Assembly: GCF_014779555.2 (NCBI RefSeq) | Contig: NZ_CP094357.1 | Location: 3,224,001 to 3,288,000 of the forward strand | Origin: Lysobacter capsici | GTDB taxonomy: Bacteria > Pseudomonadota > Gammaproteobacteria > Xanthomonadales > Xanthomonadaceae | Reading direction: 5' to 3' | DNA length: 64,000 nucleotides | Part shown: in pieces, positions 29,287 through 39,124 of the stretch | Layout: every line of letters begins with the position of its first letter | How positions within the stretch are numbered: the first letter of the stretch is position 1 | The notes under the pieces: model-generated | What the model saw: the letters and a program-made list of their open reading frames with translations, nothing else | Told to the model about the DNA's origin: nothing | Databases searched by the model: none | Made by a program: the position numbers and the translations under genes

Positions 29287-29308
29287 GAAAAGGAATAAGG
29301 AATATCAG

Positions 29309-30733
29309 ATGTCTGAGCAATTCGACGTAGTCGTCATCGGCGCCGGCCCCGCCGGCTATCACGCCGCCATCCGCGCCGCCCAGCTCGGTCTGAAGACCGC
29401 CTGCATCGACGCGGCGCTCGGCAAGGACGGCAAGCCCGCGCTCGGCGGCACCTGCCTGCGCGTGGGCTGCATCCCGTCCAAGGCGCTGCTCGACAGCTCG
29501 CGCCAGTTCTGGAACCTGCAGCATCTGTTCGGCGAACACGGCATCAGCGCCGACAACGCCAAGATCGACGTCGCCACCATGGTCGGTCGCAAGGACAAGA
29601 TCGTGAAGCAGTTCACCGGCGGCATCGCGATGCTGTTCAAGGCGAACAAGATCACCCCGTACTACGGCTTCGGCGTGCTGCACCCGGGCAACATCGTCAA
29701 GGTCAAGCAGCACGACGGTTCTGAGGTCGAGCTCAAGGGCACCAACGTCATCATCGCCGCCGGTTCGGATTCGATCGAACTGCCGTTCGCCAAGTTCGAC
29801 GGCGACAAGATCGTCGACAACGTCGGCGCGCTGGACTTCACCGAAGTGCCCAAGCGCCTGGGCGTGATCGGCGCCGGCGTGATCGGCCTGGAACTGGGCA
29901 GCGTGTGGAAGCGCCTGGGCTCGGAAGTCACCATCCTCGAAGCCCTGCCCGACTTCCTCGCCGCCGCCGATGCCGAGGTCGCCAAGACCGCGGCCAAGGA
30001 ATTCAAGAAGCAGGGCCTGGACATCAAGCTCGGCGCGAAGGTCAGCAAGGCCGACATCCAGAAGGACGGCGTGCACCTGACCTACAACGACGGCAAGTCC
30101 GATCAGGAACTGGTGGTCGACAAGCTGCTCGTCGCGGTCGGCCGTCGCGCCGCCTCGAAGGGCCTGCTCGCCGAAGGCACCGGCGTCAAGCTCAACGAGC
30201 GCGGCCAGATCGAAGTCGACGAGCATTGCCACACCGGCGTCGACGGCGTGTGGGCGATCGGCGACTGCGTGCGCGGGCCGATGCTGGCGCACAAGGGCTT
30301 CGAGGAAGGCATCGCGGTCGCCGAACTCATCGCCGGCCTGCCGGGCCACGTCAACCTCGACACCGTGCCGTGGGTGATCTACACCGAGCCGGAAATCGCC
30401 TGGGTCGGCAAGACCGAGCAGCAGCTCAAGGCCGAGAACATCCCGTACAAGACCGGCAGCTTCCCGTTCGCGGCGATCGGCCGCGCGGTGGCGATGGGCG
30501 AGCCGGCCGGCTTCGTCAAGGTCATCGCCCACGCCGAGACCGATCGCGTGCTGGGCCTGCATCTGGTCGGCGTCGGCGTGTCCGAACTCGTGCACGAAGG
30601 CGTGCTGACCATGGAGTTCAACGGCTCCGCCGACGACCTCGCCCGCATCTGCCACGCTCACCCGACCCTGTCGGAAGCGATCCACGACGCGGCGATGGCG
30701 GTCGACAAGCGCGCGATTCATAAGGCGAATTAA
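29309..30733 (+). CDS. lpdA: dihydrolipoyl dehydrogenase (E3)
   Basis: 474-residue FAD flavoprotein, reoxidising the E2 lipoyl group with NAD. Motifs: FAD-binding VVIGAGPAGYHAA (9-20); redox cysteines C49 and C54 in GGTCLRVGCIPSKALL (the residue between is Arg rather than the usual Asn); NAD-binding GVIGAGVIGLELGSVW; and the C-terminal H451/E456 pair in HAHPTLSEAIHDA. Ribosome site AAGGAA precedes ATG 29309. It completes the 2-oxoglutarate dehydrogenase set and probably serves other dehydrogenase complexes too. Confidence 0.97.
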   Translation: MSEQFDVVVIGAGPAGYHAAIRAAQLGLKTACIDAALGKDGKPALGGTCLRVGCIPSKALLDSSRQFWNLQHLFGEHGISADNAKIDVATMVGRKDKIVKQFTGGIAMLFKANKITPYYGFGVLHPGNIVKVKQHDGSEVELKGTNVIIAAGSDSIELPFAKFDGDKIVDNVGALDFTEVPKRLGVIGAGVIGLELGSVWKRLGSEVTILEALPDFLAAADAEVAKTAAKEFKKQGLDIKLGAKVSKADIQKDGVHLTYNDGKSDQELVVDKLLVAVGRRAASKGLLAEGTGVKLNERGQIEVDEHCHTGVDGVWAIGDCVRGPMLAHKGFEEGIAVAELIAGLPGHVNLDTVPWVIYTEPEIAWVGKTEQQLKAENIPYKTGSFPFAAIGRAVAMGEPAGFVKVIAHAETDRVLGLHLVGVGVSELVHEGVLTMEFNGSADDLARICHAHPTLSEAIHDAAMAVDKRAIHKAN

Positions 30734-30735
30734 GC

Positions 30736-30865
30736 CGGGAATCGGGAATGGAGAATCGGGAATCGGAAGAGCGCAACGCGCCCGTCCGGTTCCCGATTCG
30801 CTTTTTGGGCCTCCCGAAACCCGTGTTTGCCGTTCCGATTCCCTATTCCCCATTCCCGATTCCCG
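30736..30865. repeat. GATTCCC-type long inverted repeat
   Basis: Arms 30736-30767 and 30834-30865 are near-perfect complements made of repeated GGGAATC units. The right arm ends eight bases before the ATG of the LOG gene, so it occupies the place of that gene's ribosome site. The same type is found at 32609-32691, and a shorter form at 42750-42776. Confidence 0.8.
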
Positions 30866-30872
30866 CCCCCCC

Positions 30873-31466
30873 ATGAAAAGCATCTGCATCTACTGCGGCT
30901 CCAACGCCGGCGCCAAGCCGATCTATACCGAACGCGCGATGGCGCTCGGCCATCGCCTGGCCAAGGACGGCATCGCCCTGGTTTACGGCGGCGGCAACGT
31001 CGGCCTGATGGGCGTGGTCGCCGATGCCGTGCTCGAGGGCGGCGGCGAGGTGATCGGGGTGATCCCCGAGCAACTGGTCAACTGGGAAGTCGCCCATCGC
31101 GGCCTGAGCAAGCTCGAAATCGTCGGTTCGATGCACGAGCGCAAGGCGCGCATGTTCGACCTGGCCGACGGTTTCGTCGCCCTGCCCGGCGGCTTCGGCA
31201 CGCTCGACGAAATGTTCGAGATGCTGACCTGGCGCCAGCTCGGCATCGGCAACAAGCCGTGCGCGTTTCTCGACATCGACGGCTTTTATGCGCCGCTGAT
31301 GGCGATGCTCGACCGCATGGTCGCCGAACGCTTCGTGCATGCCGACCAGCGCAACGACCTGTGGCACGGCGACGACATCGACGCGATGCTCGGCTGGATG
31401 CAGGGCTACACCCCGGCCGCGGCCTCGAAGTGGATGGACGAGAAGCGCCGCAAGGCCTTGCGCTGA
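30873..31466 (+). CDS. LOG-family nucleoside 5'-monophosphate phosphoribohydrolase
   Basis: 197-residue TIGR00730/LOG protein. The family hydrolyses nucleoside or cytokinin-riboside 5'-monophosphates to base and ribose-5-phosphate. Motifs: CIYCGSNAG, LVYGGGNVGLMG, and the active-site pair MHERKARM (87-94) and PGGFGTLDE (105-113). The ATG has no Shine-Dalgarno; a run of cytosines and the end of a GATTCCC repeat lie directly upstream. In plant-associated bacteria such enzymes can make free cytokinin, but many are general, so substrate is left open. Confidence 0.9.
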   Translation: MKSICIYCGSNAGAKPIYTERAMALGHRLAKDGIALVYGGGNVGLMGVVADAVLEGGGEVIGVIPEQLVNWEVAHRGLSKLEIVGSMHERKARMFDLADGFVALPGGFGTLDEMFEMLTWRQLGIGNKPCAFLDIDGFYAPLMAMLDRMVAERFVHADQRNDLWHGDDIDAMLGWMQGYTPAAASKWMDEKRRKALR

Positions 31467-31614
31467 CGCCACGACCGCGCCGGCGGCGTTCGCGCGCCGT
31501 CGGTGCGGATGCGTTCGTTGCATGAGCGCGCAGCCCCGCGCCTTGGCGATCGGCGCCCTCGGCAACGCGCCGGGCGACCCCGTATAGTCGGCCAACCCCA
31601 GAAAGGATTCGAGG

Positions 31615-32601
31615 ATGGCCCTGACCACCCGCCGCGGATTGCTGGCCGCCTGGCTGATCCTGGCGTTGCTGCCGACCGCCTCGCGCGCGGCCGAGCCGAC
31701 TAAGCCGGCCGCGCGCAGCGGCGATTGCGACCTGGCCAAGGAACTGCCCGCCGATGCCGACGCGCGCAGCCGCCGCATCGCCTGCGACATCCCGCTCAAG
31801 TACCAGAGCGACGTGCTGATCGCCGAGAACGTCGGCAGCCTGATCCGCCGCCACGACATGGCCGCGTGGCTGACCAGCGACGAATTGCTCAAGATCGGCG
31901 CGCTGAAGGATTTCCCCGGCTCGCCGAAGGGCTGGCTGACCGACGACCGGGGCGACCGCGTCGACGTGAACTATTTCAGTCAGGACGGCGACACACTGAT
32001 CTCGTTCGCGCAATCCAGCCTGCACATGCAGCCGTTCGGCGTGCGCGACACCAAGCGTCTGGACCCGCCGCGCCCGGCCAATCCGCGCGAACAAAAATTG
32101 ATGGCCGCGCAGACCCTGGCGCGCACGCAGAAGCCGCTGTACTGCAGCGACACCCCGCCCAACCTCGTGGTGTTCGACGTCGAGGAAGACCACAAGCCGC
32201 AGATCTTCGTGTTCATGATGCCGCCGTGGCAGGACGACGACGTGCCGATGGGCGGCTACACCATGTTCCGCATGGACCAAAGCGGCGAACGCATCCTCGA
32301 TCACTACGAACAGACCCGCAGTTGCCTCAACTACGACGGCAAGCAGCTGAAGAAGGCGCAGGCGTTCTACGTCAGCCACCTGACCTCGGCCGCGCCGACC
32401 ATGTTCCACGTGTTCATGAGCCTGCAATATCGCAAGCCGCTGATCGTGTTCACCACCCAGAACCAGTTGCTGTGGAAGGTCGAACTCGGCCGCATCCAGT
32501 TGCTCGACAGCGACGACAAGGAATTCAAGCGCGCCCGGAAATGGTCCAAGCGGATCAAGTCCGAGCGCGAGGTGGTGCCTACTTCCAGTGATATTGGTTG
32601 A
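31615..32601 (+). CDS. exported protein of unknown function (328 aa)
   Basis: Signal peptide MALTTRRGLLAAWLILALLPTASRA, then a mature protein of about 300 residues. It has two or three cysteines (SGDCDL, RIACDIP, LYCSD), a Trp/Asp-rich stretch (PPWQDDDVPMGGYTMFR) and mixed alpha/beta character. No catalytic motif is recognised. Start ATG 31615 has GAGG adjacent and AAAGGA further up. TATAGT about 30 nt upstream could be a -10 box. It is flanked by GATTCCC-type repeats and not obviously linked to its neighbours. Confidence 0.8.
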   Translation: MALTTRRGLLAAWLILALLPTASRAAEPTKPAARSGDCDLAKELPADADARSRRIACDIPLKYQSDVLIAENVGSLIRRHDMAAWLTSDELLKIGALKDFPGSPKGWLTDDRGDRVDVNYFSQDGDTLISFAQSSLHMQPFGVRDTKRLDPPRPANPREQKLMAAQTLARTQKPLYCSDTPPNLVVFDVEEDHKPQIFVFMMPPWQDDDVPMGGYTMFRMDQSGERILDHYEQTRSCLNYDGKQLKKAQAFYVSHLTSAAPTMFHVFMSLQYRKPLIVFTTQNQLLWKVELGRIQLLDSDDKEFKRARKWSKRIKSEREVVPTSSDIG

Positions 32602-32608
32602 GGTGAGG

Positions 32609-32691
32609 CGGGAATCGGGAATCGGGAATCGTAAAGAGCAAAGCACGCATCCAGGCTTTTACGATTCCCGACTCCCCATTCCCGATTCCCG
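32609..32691. repeat. GATTCCC-type long inverted repeat
   Basis: Left arm 32609-32635 (GGGAATC repeated three times, then GTAAA) pairs with right arm 32658-32691 (TTTACGATTCCCG and further GATTCCC units). Same family as the repeat before the LOG gene. It may end transcription of the upstream gene, but it has no T-tract. Confidence 0.75.
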
Positions 32692-32740
32692 GCCCCAAAC
32701 CCTCAGCTATCATCGCGCCGTACACCACGAGCCCGCGCCG

Positions 32741-33733
32741 ATGACCATTCCCAGCAGCTTCAACGCCTTCCGCATCCACAACGACGCCAGCGGCTACCGC
32801 AGCGGTATCGAGCAGGTCACGCTGGACGATCTCGCGCCGGGCGAGGTGGTGATCAAGACCGCGTTCTCGTCGGTCAATTTCAAGGACGCGCTGGCCGGCA
32901 CCGGCGAGGGCAAGATCCTGCGCCGGTTTCCGCTGGTCGGCGGCATCGACGTCGCCGGGCACGTGGTCGCCTCGCGCGATGCGGGCTTCAAGGAGGGCGA
33001 TGCGGTCCTGGTGACCGGTTGCGGCCTCAGCGAGACCCGCGACGGCGGCTACGGCGAATACGCGCGCCTGCAGGCGCAGTGGGTGATCCCGCTGCCGGCC
33101 GGCCTGAGCCTGCGCGAGAGCATGATCCTCGGCACCGCCGGCTTCACCGCCGCGCTCGCGCTGCATCGGCTGCTCGACAACCGGCAGACGCCCGAACACG
33201 GCCCGCTCGCGGTCACCGGCGCCACCGGCGGCGTGGGCTCGCTGGCGCTGGACATCTTCAGCCGCGCCGGTTTCGAAGTGCATGCGATCAGCGGCAAGGC
33301 CGATCAGGCCGAGTACCTGCGCTCGATCGGCGCCAGCCAGGTGCTCGACCGCGACGCGCTGGCGACCGCGCGACCGATGGAATCGGTGCGCTTCGGCGGC
33401 GGCCTGGACAACGTCGGCGGGCCGATGCTGGCCAGCCTGCTCGCGCAGACCGCGCCCTACGGCAACGTCGCCACCGCCGGACTGGCCGCCAGCGCGGAAC
33501 TGGACAGCACGGTCATGCCGTTCATCATCCGCGGCGTGTCCCTGCTCGGGATCGCCTCGGCCGGGACCGCGCGCGACATCCGCGACAGCGTCTGGCAGCG
33601 CCTGGGCAGCGACTGGAAACCCGCGCACTTGGAGCGGATCTGCACCCGCGAGGTCGGTTTGGCACAGTTGCCGCAGGTCTTTGGTGGCATGCTGGCAGGC
33701 GGTTCGGTGGGCCGAACCCTGGTCGTGATCTAG
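32741..33733 (+). CDS. AcuI/YhdH-type NADPH:quinone or acrylyl-CoA reductase
   Basis: 330-residue medium-chain reductase without the zinc site. Features: SSVNFKDALAGTGEGKILRRFPLVGGIDVAG near the N-terminus (the YhdH/YhfP signature), NADPH-binding VTGATGGVGSLALDIF, and a C-terminal RICTREVGLAQLPQVF..GRTLV motif. Relatives reduce acryloyl-CoA or quinones. No ribosome site is seen before ATG 32741. It stands between a GATTCCC repeat and the response regulator gene. Confidence 0.9.
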   Translation: MTIPSSFNAFRIHNDASGYRSGIEQVTLDDLAPGEVVIKTAFSSVNFKDALAGTGEGKILRRFPLVGGIDVAGHVVASRDAGFKEGDAVLVTGCGLSETRDGGYGEYARLQAQWVIPLPAGLSLRESMILGTAGFTAALALHRLLDNRQTPEHGPLAVTGATGGVGSLALDIFSRAGFEVHAISGKADQAEYLRSIGASQVLDRDALATARPMESVRFGGGLDNVGGPMLASLLAQTAPYGNVATAGLAASAELDSTVMPFIIRGVSLLGIASAGTARDIRDSVWQRLGSDWKPAHLERICTREVGLAQLPQVFGGMLAGGSVGRTLVVI

Positions 33734-33793
33734 TTGGCATTGCAGCCGCGCGCCGCGTCGCTACAATCGGCCGCAGATCCTTGGGGGAAACAC

Positions 33794-34165
33794 ATGGCGC
33801 GTATTTTGATCGTCGACGATTCGCCGTCCCAGTTGATGGGCATCCGTCGCATCGTCGAGAAATTGGGGCACGAAGCACTGACCGCGGAAGACGGCGCCGC
33901 CGGCGTCGAGGCGGCCAAGCGCGAGCTGCCCGACATGATCCTGATGGACGTGGTCATGCCGAACCTCAACGGCTTCCAGGCCACCCGCTCGATCTGCCGC
34001 GAGGCGACGACCAAGCACATCCCGATCGTGCTGGTCACGACCAAGGACCAGGACACCGACCGCGTCTGGGGCATGCGCCAGGGCGCCAAGGCCTACATCA
34101 CCAAGCCGTTCAGCGAGACCGACCTGTCCGAGATCATCGGCCAGTTGCTGCCCTCGGCCGGCTGA
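33794..34165 (+). CDS. PilH-like single-domain response regulator
   Basis: 123-residue CheY-type receiver with no output domain. It has the acidic pair DD (residues 8-9), phospho-acceptor Asp in LMDVVMP (about D52), Thr in VTTKD and the Lys in ITKPFSE. NLNGFQATRSI and TTKDQDTDRVWGMRQGAKAY closely match PilH of the type IV pilus chemosensory system. It has a GGGGGAAA ribosome site and its own strong terminator. It is an orphan here: no pil genes lie next to it, so the PilH role is likely but not shown. Confidence 0.85.
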   Translation: MARILIVDDSPSQLMGIRRIVEKLGHEALTAEDGAAGVEAAKRELPDMILMDVVMPNLNGFQATRSICREATTKHIPIVLVTTKDQDTDRVWGMRQGAKAYITKPFSETDLSEIIGQLLPSAG

Positions 34166-34206
34166 ACGGGCGGCGCGGGCGATCCGCGCGGTTTCGGGTA
34201 GACACG

Positions 34207-34233
34207 ATCCCGGCTTCGGCCGGGATTATTTTT
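34207..34233 (+). terminator. rho-independent terminator of the response regulator
   Basis: ATCCCGGC-TTCG-GCCGGGAT, a perfect 8-bp stem with a stable TTCG loop, followed by TATTTTT. It is 41 nt after the stop codon. Confidence 0.9.
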
Positions 34234-34442
34234 GGCTGGTCGTGCGCGCCGCCCGACTGTTTTGGCTGGCGTCGGCCGGTTCCGTGCGGCGCTGGGCGCG
34301 CCCGCGGGGACGCAATGCACCTGCGCATACCTGAGACTTTCCGGCTCGCGGCGCCCACCTGCCGGCATCACGAGACTATCGGGCTCGCGTCGCATGCAGC
34401 TGTTGCCTCCGCGCGACTACCCGCCTGCAACGCGCCCGCCTT

Positions 34443-34529
34443 CCGTCATCCCCGCGAAGGTGGGGGGCCAGAGACTTCAGAGTTCTGTCGCGGTGAAGCC
34501 CTGGATTCCCGCGTTCGCGGGAATGACGG
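34443..34529. repeat. 87-bp element with 16-bp inverted ends
   Basis: Left end CCGTCATCCCCGCGAA (34443-34458) and right end TTCGCGGGAATGACGG (34514-34529) are complementary with one mismatch. A further half end (ACGGGAATGACGG) lies near 34585. This matches a MITE-like dispersed repeat; no coding capacity. Confidence 0.65.
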
Positions 34530-34798
34530 CTTGAAGTGTCGCTGGATATTTGGCTTGCGCCAAAGTAAAGCGGAGCCCGTGTTTACGGGAATGACGGCAA
34601 AGAGTTACGGCGCGAATCAACGAAGTAAATCACGCAGGAATCAGTCGCAGAAGTCAGAGCCGTCGCGACCGACACCACGACGACGAAGCCCTAACGATCA
34701 ACCGCGCATCGCCACGCCAGCGCGCACCATCGCCTTACCCGCGCGCGCCTCACTCCTCGCGACTCACTTCTCACTCCTCAGGACTCACTCCTCACAAC

Positions 34799-35707
34799 TC
34801 ACTCCCGCCGCCAATCCTCCCCAAACGCCACCCGCATCGTCTCGTACGCCTCATGCTGCGCATCGGTCTGCGGCCGCGGCGCCAGCACTTCGAGTTCGAC
34901 GATCTGGTCGCCCGCCGGGGTGCCCGGCAGGCCGCGACCGCGCAGGCGCAATTTGCGGCCGGCTTCGGAATTGGCGGGAATCTTCAGGTCGACCGGCCCG
35001 CCCAGGGTCGGCACGCTGATCGTCGCGCCCAGCGCCGCTTCCCACGGCGCCAGCGGCAACACGTGGATCACGTTGCGGCCGTCGACTTCGAACTGCGGAT
35101 GCGCGGCGTATTCGATTTCCAGCAACAGATCGCCGTGCGTGCCCTGCCCCGCGAGCCGGATCAGCTGACCCGGGCGGATGCCCTTGGGCACGCGCACGTC
35201 CAGGGTCTTGTTGTTAACCGAAATGCGGACGCTGCCGCCTTCGTGGACCAGTTCCAGCGAGATCGCCAGCTTGGCGCGGGTGTCGCCGCGCGGCGGCGCC
35301 GGACGCGCGCCGGCGTTGCCGCCGAAGCCGCCACCGGCCGAGCGCCCGCGACCGAACAGATTCTCGAAGAAATCGCTGAAGCCGCCGCCCGCGCCGCCAC
35401 CGGCGAAGATTTCCTCGAAATCCGGATTGCCGCCGCCATAGCCGCCGCCGAAGCCGCCCGGCGGCGCCTGCACTTCGTCGCCCGGCCGATAACCGCGCGC
35501 GCGCAGTTGATCGTAGGCGGTGCGCTTTTGCGGATCGCGCAAGGCCTCGTAGGCTTCGTTGACCGCCTTGAATTTTTCTTCCGCGCCGGCCTCCTTGCTG
35601 ACGTCGGGATGGTACTTGCGCGCAAGCCGGCGATACGCCGTCTTGATCTCGGCTTCGCCCGCGCTGGGCTCCAGGCCCAAAGTTTCGTAGTAATCCTTGA
35701 ACTGCAT
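34799..35707 (-). CDS. cbpA: DnaJ-class co-chaperone CbpA
   Basis: 302-residue J-protein. J domain 1-70 with the HPD motif (KYHPDVS), then a Gly/Phe-rich region (about 85-140, several GGG and NPDFEEIF), then two C-terminal substrate-binding domains without the zinc finger of DnaJ. This matches CbpA (306 in E. coli), a DnaK partner and nucleoid-linked protein. ATG 35707 has CGGAG upstream; MQFKDYYETLGL is the standard N-terminus. Confidence 0.93.
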   Translation of the reverse strand: MQFKDYYETLGLEPSAGEAEIKTAYRRLARKYHPDVSKEAGAEEKFKAVNEAYEALRDPQKRTAYDQLRARGYRPGDEVQAPPGGFGGGYGGGNPDFEEIFAGGGAGGGFSDFFENLFGRGRSAGGGFGGNAGARPAPPRGDTRAKLAISLELVHEGGSVRISVNNKTLDVRVPKGIRPGQLIRLAGQGTHGDLLLEIEYAAHPQFEVDGRNVIHVLPLAPWEAALGATISVPTLGGPVDLKIPANSEAGRKLRLRGRGLPGTPAGDQIVELEVLAPRPQTDAQHEAYETMRVAFGEDWRRE

Positions 35708-35868
35708 CGATCGCTCCGGCGGCGTCGCGCGGCCGCGGCGCTGTCCGCCCAGCCCGCCTTGACGCATCATTAACCCGACAGCATGGCGACTATGACCGCG
35801 ATTTCAAGTCGTTGACGCGGTGTTTAGACCCGCCTGCCTAGACTCGCACCCACTATCAGGAGAACCCC

Positions 35869-36345
35869 ATGAGCATCCAGGTCGGCGAACGCCTGCCCGA
35901 AGTCGTACTCAAGCGCATCAACCAGGGCATCGAATCGGTCGACACCCGGGCCCTGTTCGGCGGCCGCAAGGCGGTGCTGTTCGCGGTGCCCGGCGCCTTC
36001 ACCCCGACCTGCTCGGAAAAGCACCTGCCCGGTTTCGTCCAGCATTTCGAGGACTTCCGCGCCAAGGGCATCGAAGTGGCCTGCCTGGCGGTCAACGACC
36101 CGTTCGTGATGCAGGCCTGGGCGCAGAGCCAGCACGTGCCCGACGGCATGATCATGCTGTCCGACGGCAACGGCGACCTGACCCGCGCGCTCGGCCTGGA
36201 ACTCGACGCCAGCGCCTACGGCATGGGCTCCCGCGCCAAGCGCTTCGCGCTGTACGCCGACGACGGTGTGGTCCAGCAACTGCACGTCGAGGAACCCGGC
36301 GAATACCGCGTGTCCTCGGCCGAGTACATGCTCGAACAGGTCTGA
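35869..36345 (+). CDS. peroxiredoxin, Prx5 type
   Basis: 158-residue thiol peroxidase reducing hydrogen peroxide and organic peroxides. The peroxidatic cysteine is C48 in VPGAFTPTCSEKHLPGF, the signature of the Prx5 subfamily. No second conserved cysteine is evident near the C-terminus, so it is likely a 1-Cys enzyme using glutathione or another thiol. A GGAG ribosome site precedes ATG 35869. It is followed by a hairpin terminator and a ferritin-like gene on the same strand. Confidence 0.92.
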   Translation: MSIQVGERLPEVVLKRINQGIESVDTRALFGGRKAVLFAVPGAFTPTCSEKHLPGFVQHFEDFRAKGIEVACLAVNDPFVMQAWAQSQHVPDGMIMLSDGNGDLTRALGLELDASAYGMGSRAKRFALYADDGVVQQLHVEEPGEYRVSSAEYMLEQV

Positions 36346-36358
36346 TCGCCACGACCGC

Positions 36359-36391
36359 CGCGGGCCCGAATGCATCCGGGCCCGCGTTCTT
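36359..36391 (+). terminator. probable terminator of the peroxiredoxin gene
   Basis: CGCGGGCCCG (36359-36368) pairs with CGGGCCCGCG (36377-36386), followed by TTCTT. Ten-base GC stem with a weak T-tract, 14 nt after the stop. Confidence 0.65.
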
Positions 36392-36449
36392 CCCGCCCAC
36401 CACGCCAGCCTGAGGTTCCCTGCCCTTCCCCCGACTGCCAGGAGACGTC

Positions 36450-37037
36450 ATGTCCGCCAAGCCCGTCAGCAAGCTATCGACGCACAAACCCGCCGCGAAA
36501 CCGTCGGCCTTCGTGACCGATATCGCCGCCATCCGCGCCCGCGCCCGCAAGCACATCGAGGACGGCGCGATCACCGACAGCTACACCGCCGATCGCGAAG
36601 CGGTGATCCGGCTGCTCAACGAGGCCCTGGCGACCGAGATCGTCTGCGTGCTGCGCTACAAGCGCCACTACTTCATGGCCAGTGGGCTGATGGCCGACGC
36701 GGTCAAGTCCGAATTCCTCGAGCACGCCAACGAAGAACAGGCGCATGCCGACCTGATCGCCGAACGCATCGTGCAACTCGGCGGCGAACCCGACCTCAAT
36801 CCCGACGTGCTGTCCAAGCGCTCGCACGCCGAATACGTCGAGGGCAGCGACCTGCGCGACATGGTCAAGGAGGATCTGGTCGCCGAACGCATCGCGATCG
36901 ACAGCTACCGCGAGATCATCAACTTCATCGGCGACAAGGACACCACCACCAAGCGCATGATGGAGAGCATCCTGGCGCAGGAAGAAGAACACGCCGACGA
37001 ACTGGCCGACATGCTCGACGGCTGGACCGGCCGCTGA
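36450..37037 (+). CDS. ferritin-like diiron protein (bacterioferritin-related)
   Basis: 195-residue four-helix ferritin-like protein. After a 25-residue Lys/Ala/Ser-rich N-terminus, helices carry the expected diiron ligands: Glu in NEALATEIVC, ExxH in NEEQAHADL, Glu in KEDLVAERIA and ExxH in EEEHADEL. It may store iron or protect against peroxide; its neighbour is a peroxiredoxin. AGGAG lies before ATG 36450. It is longer than classic bacterioferritin (about 158) at the N-terminus. Confidence 0.88.
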   Translation: MSAKPVSKLSTHKPAAKPSAFVTDIAAIRARARKHIEDGAITDSYTADREAVIRLLNEALATEIVCVLRYKRHYFMASGLMADAVKSEFLEHANEEQAHADLIAERIVQLGGEPDLNPDVLSKRSHAEYVEGSDLRDMVKEDLVAERIAIDSYREIINFIGDKDTTTKRMMESILAQEEEHADELADMLDGWTGR

Positions 37038-37061
37038 GCGACGCGTCCAGGTTCCGCAAAA

Positions 37062-37090
37062 AACAACCCCGCCGAACGCGGGGTTGTTTG
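37062..37090. terminator. bidirectional terminator
   Basis: AACAACCCCGC (37062-37072) and GCGGGGTTGTT (37078-37088) form a perfect 11-bp stem with a CGAAC loop. The A-rich side and TTGTTTGTTT side let it work for both the ferritin-like gene (+) and the deaminase gene (-). Confidence 0.88.
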
Positions 37091-37131
37091 TTTGCGCGGA
37101 TAGCTCGCCCGGCGCGAAGCGCGCTTGCCGG

Positions 37132-39084
<1,953 letters not shown>

Positions 39085-39124
39085 GTCGAGCCGTATAGCG
39101 CGCAGTCGCCACGGCGATCGCCGC

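Larger units (their letters stand above)
34166..34798. other. intergenic region with repeats
   Basis: About 630 nt between the response regulator and the 3' end of cbpA. It holds the regulator terminator (34207-34233), a short terminal-inverted-repeat element (34443-34529) and a loose half copy near 34585. The rest has low complexity (repeated ACTCAC near 34745-34800) and no gene. Confidence 0.6.
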
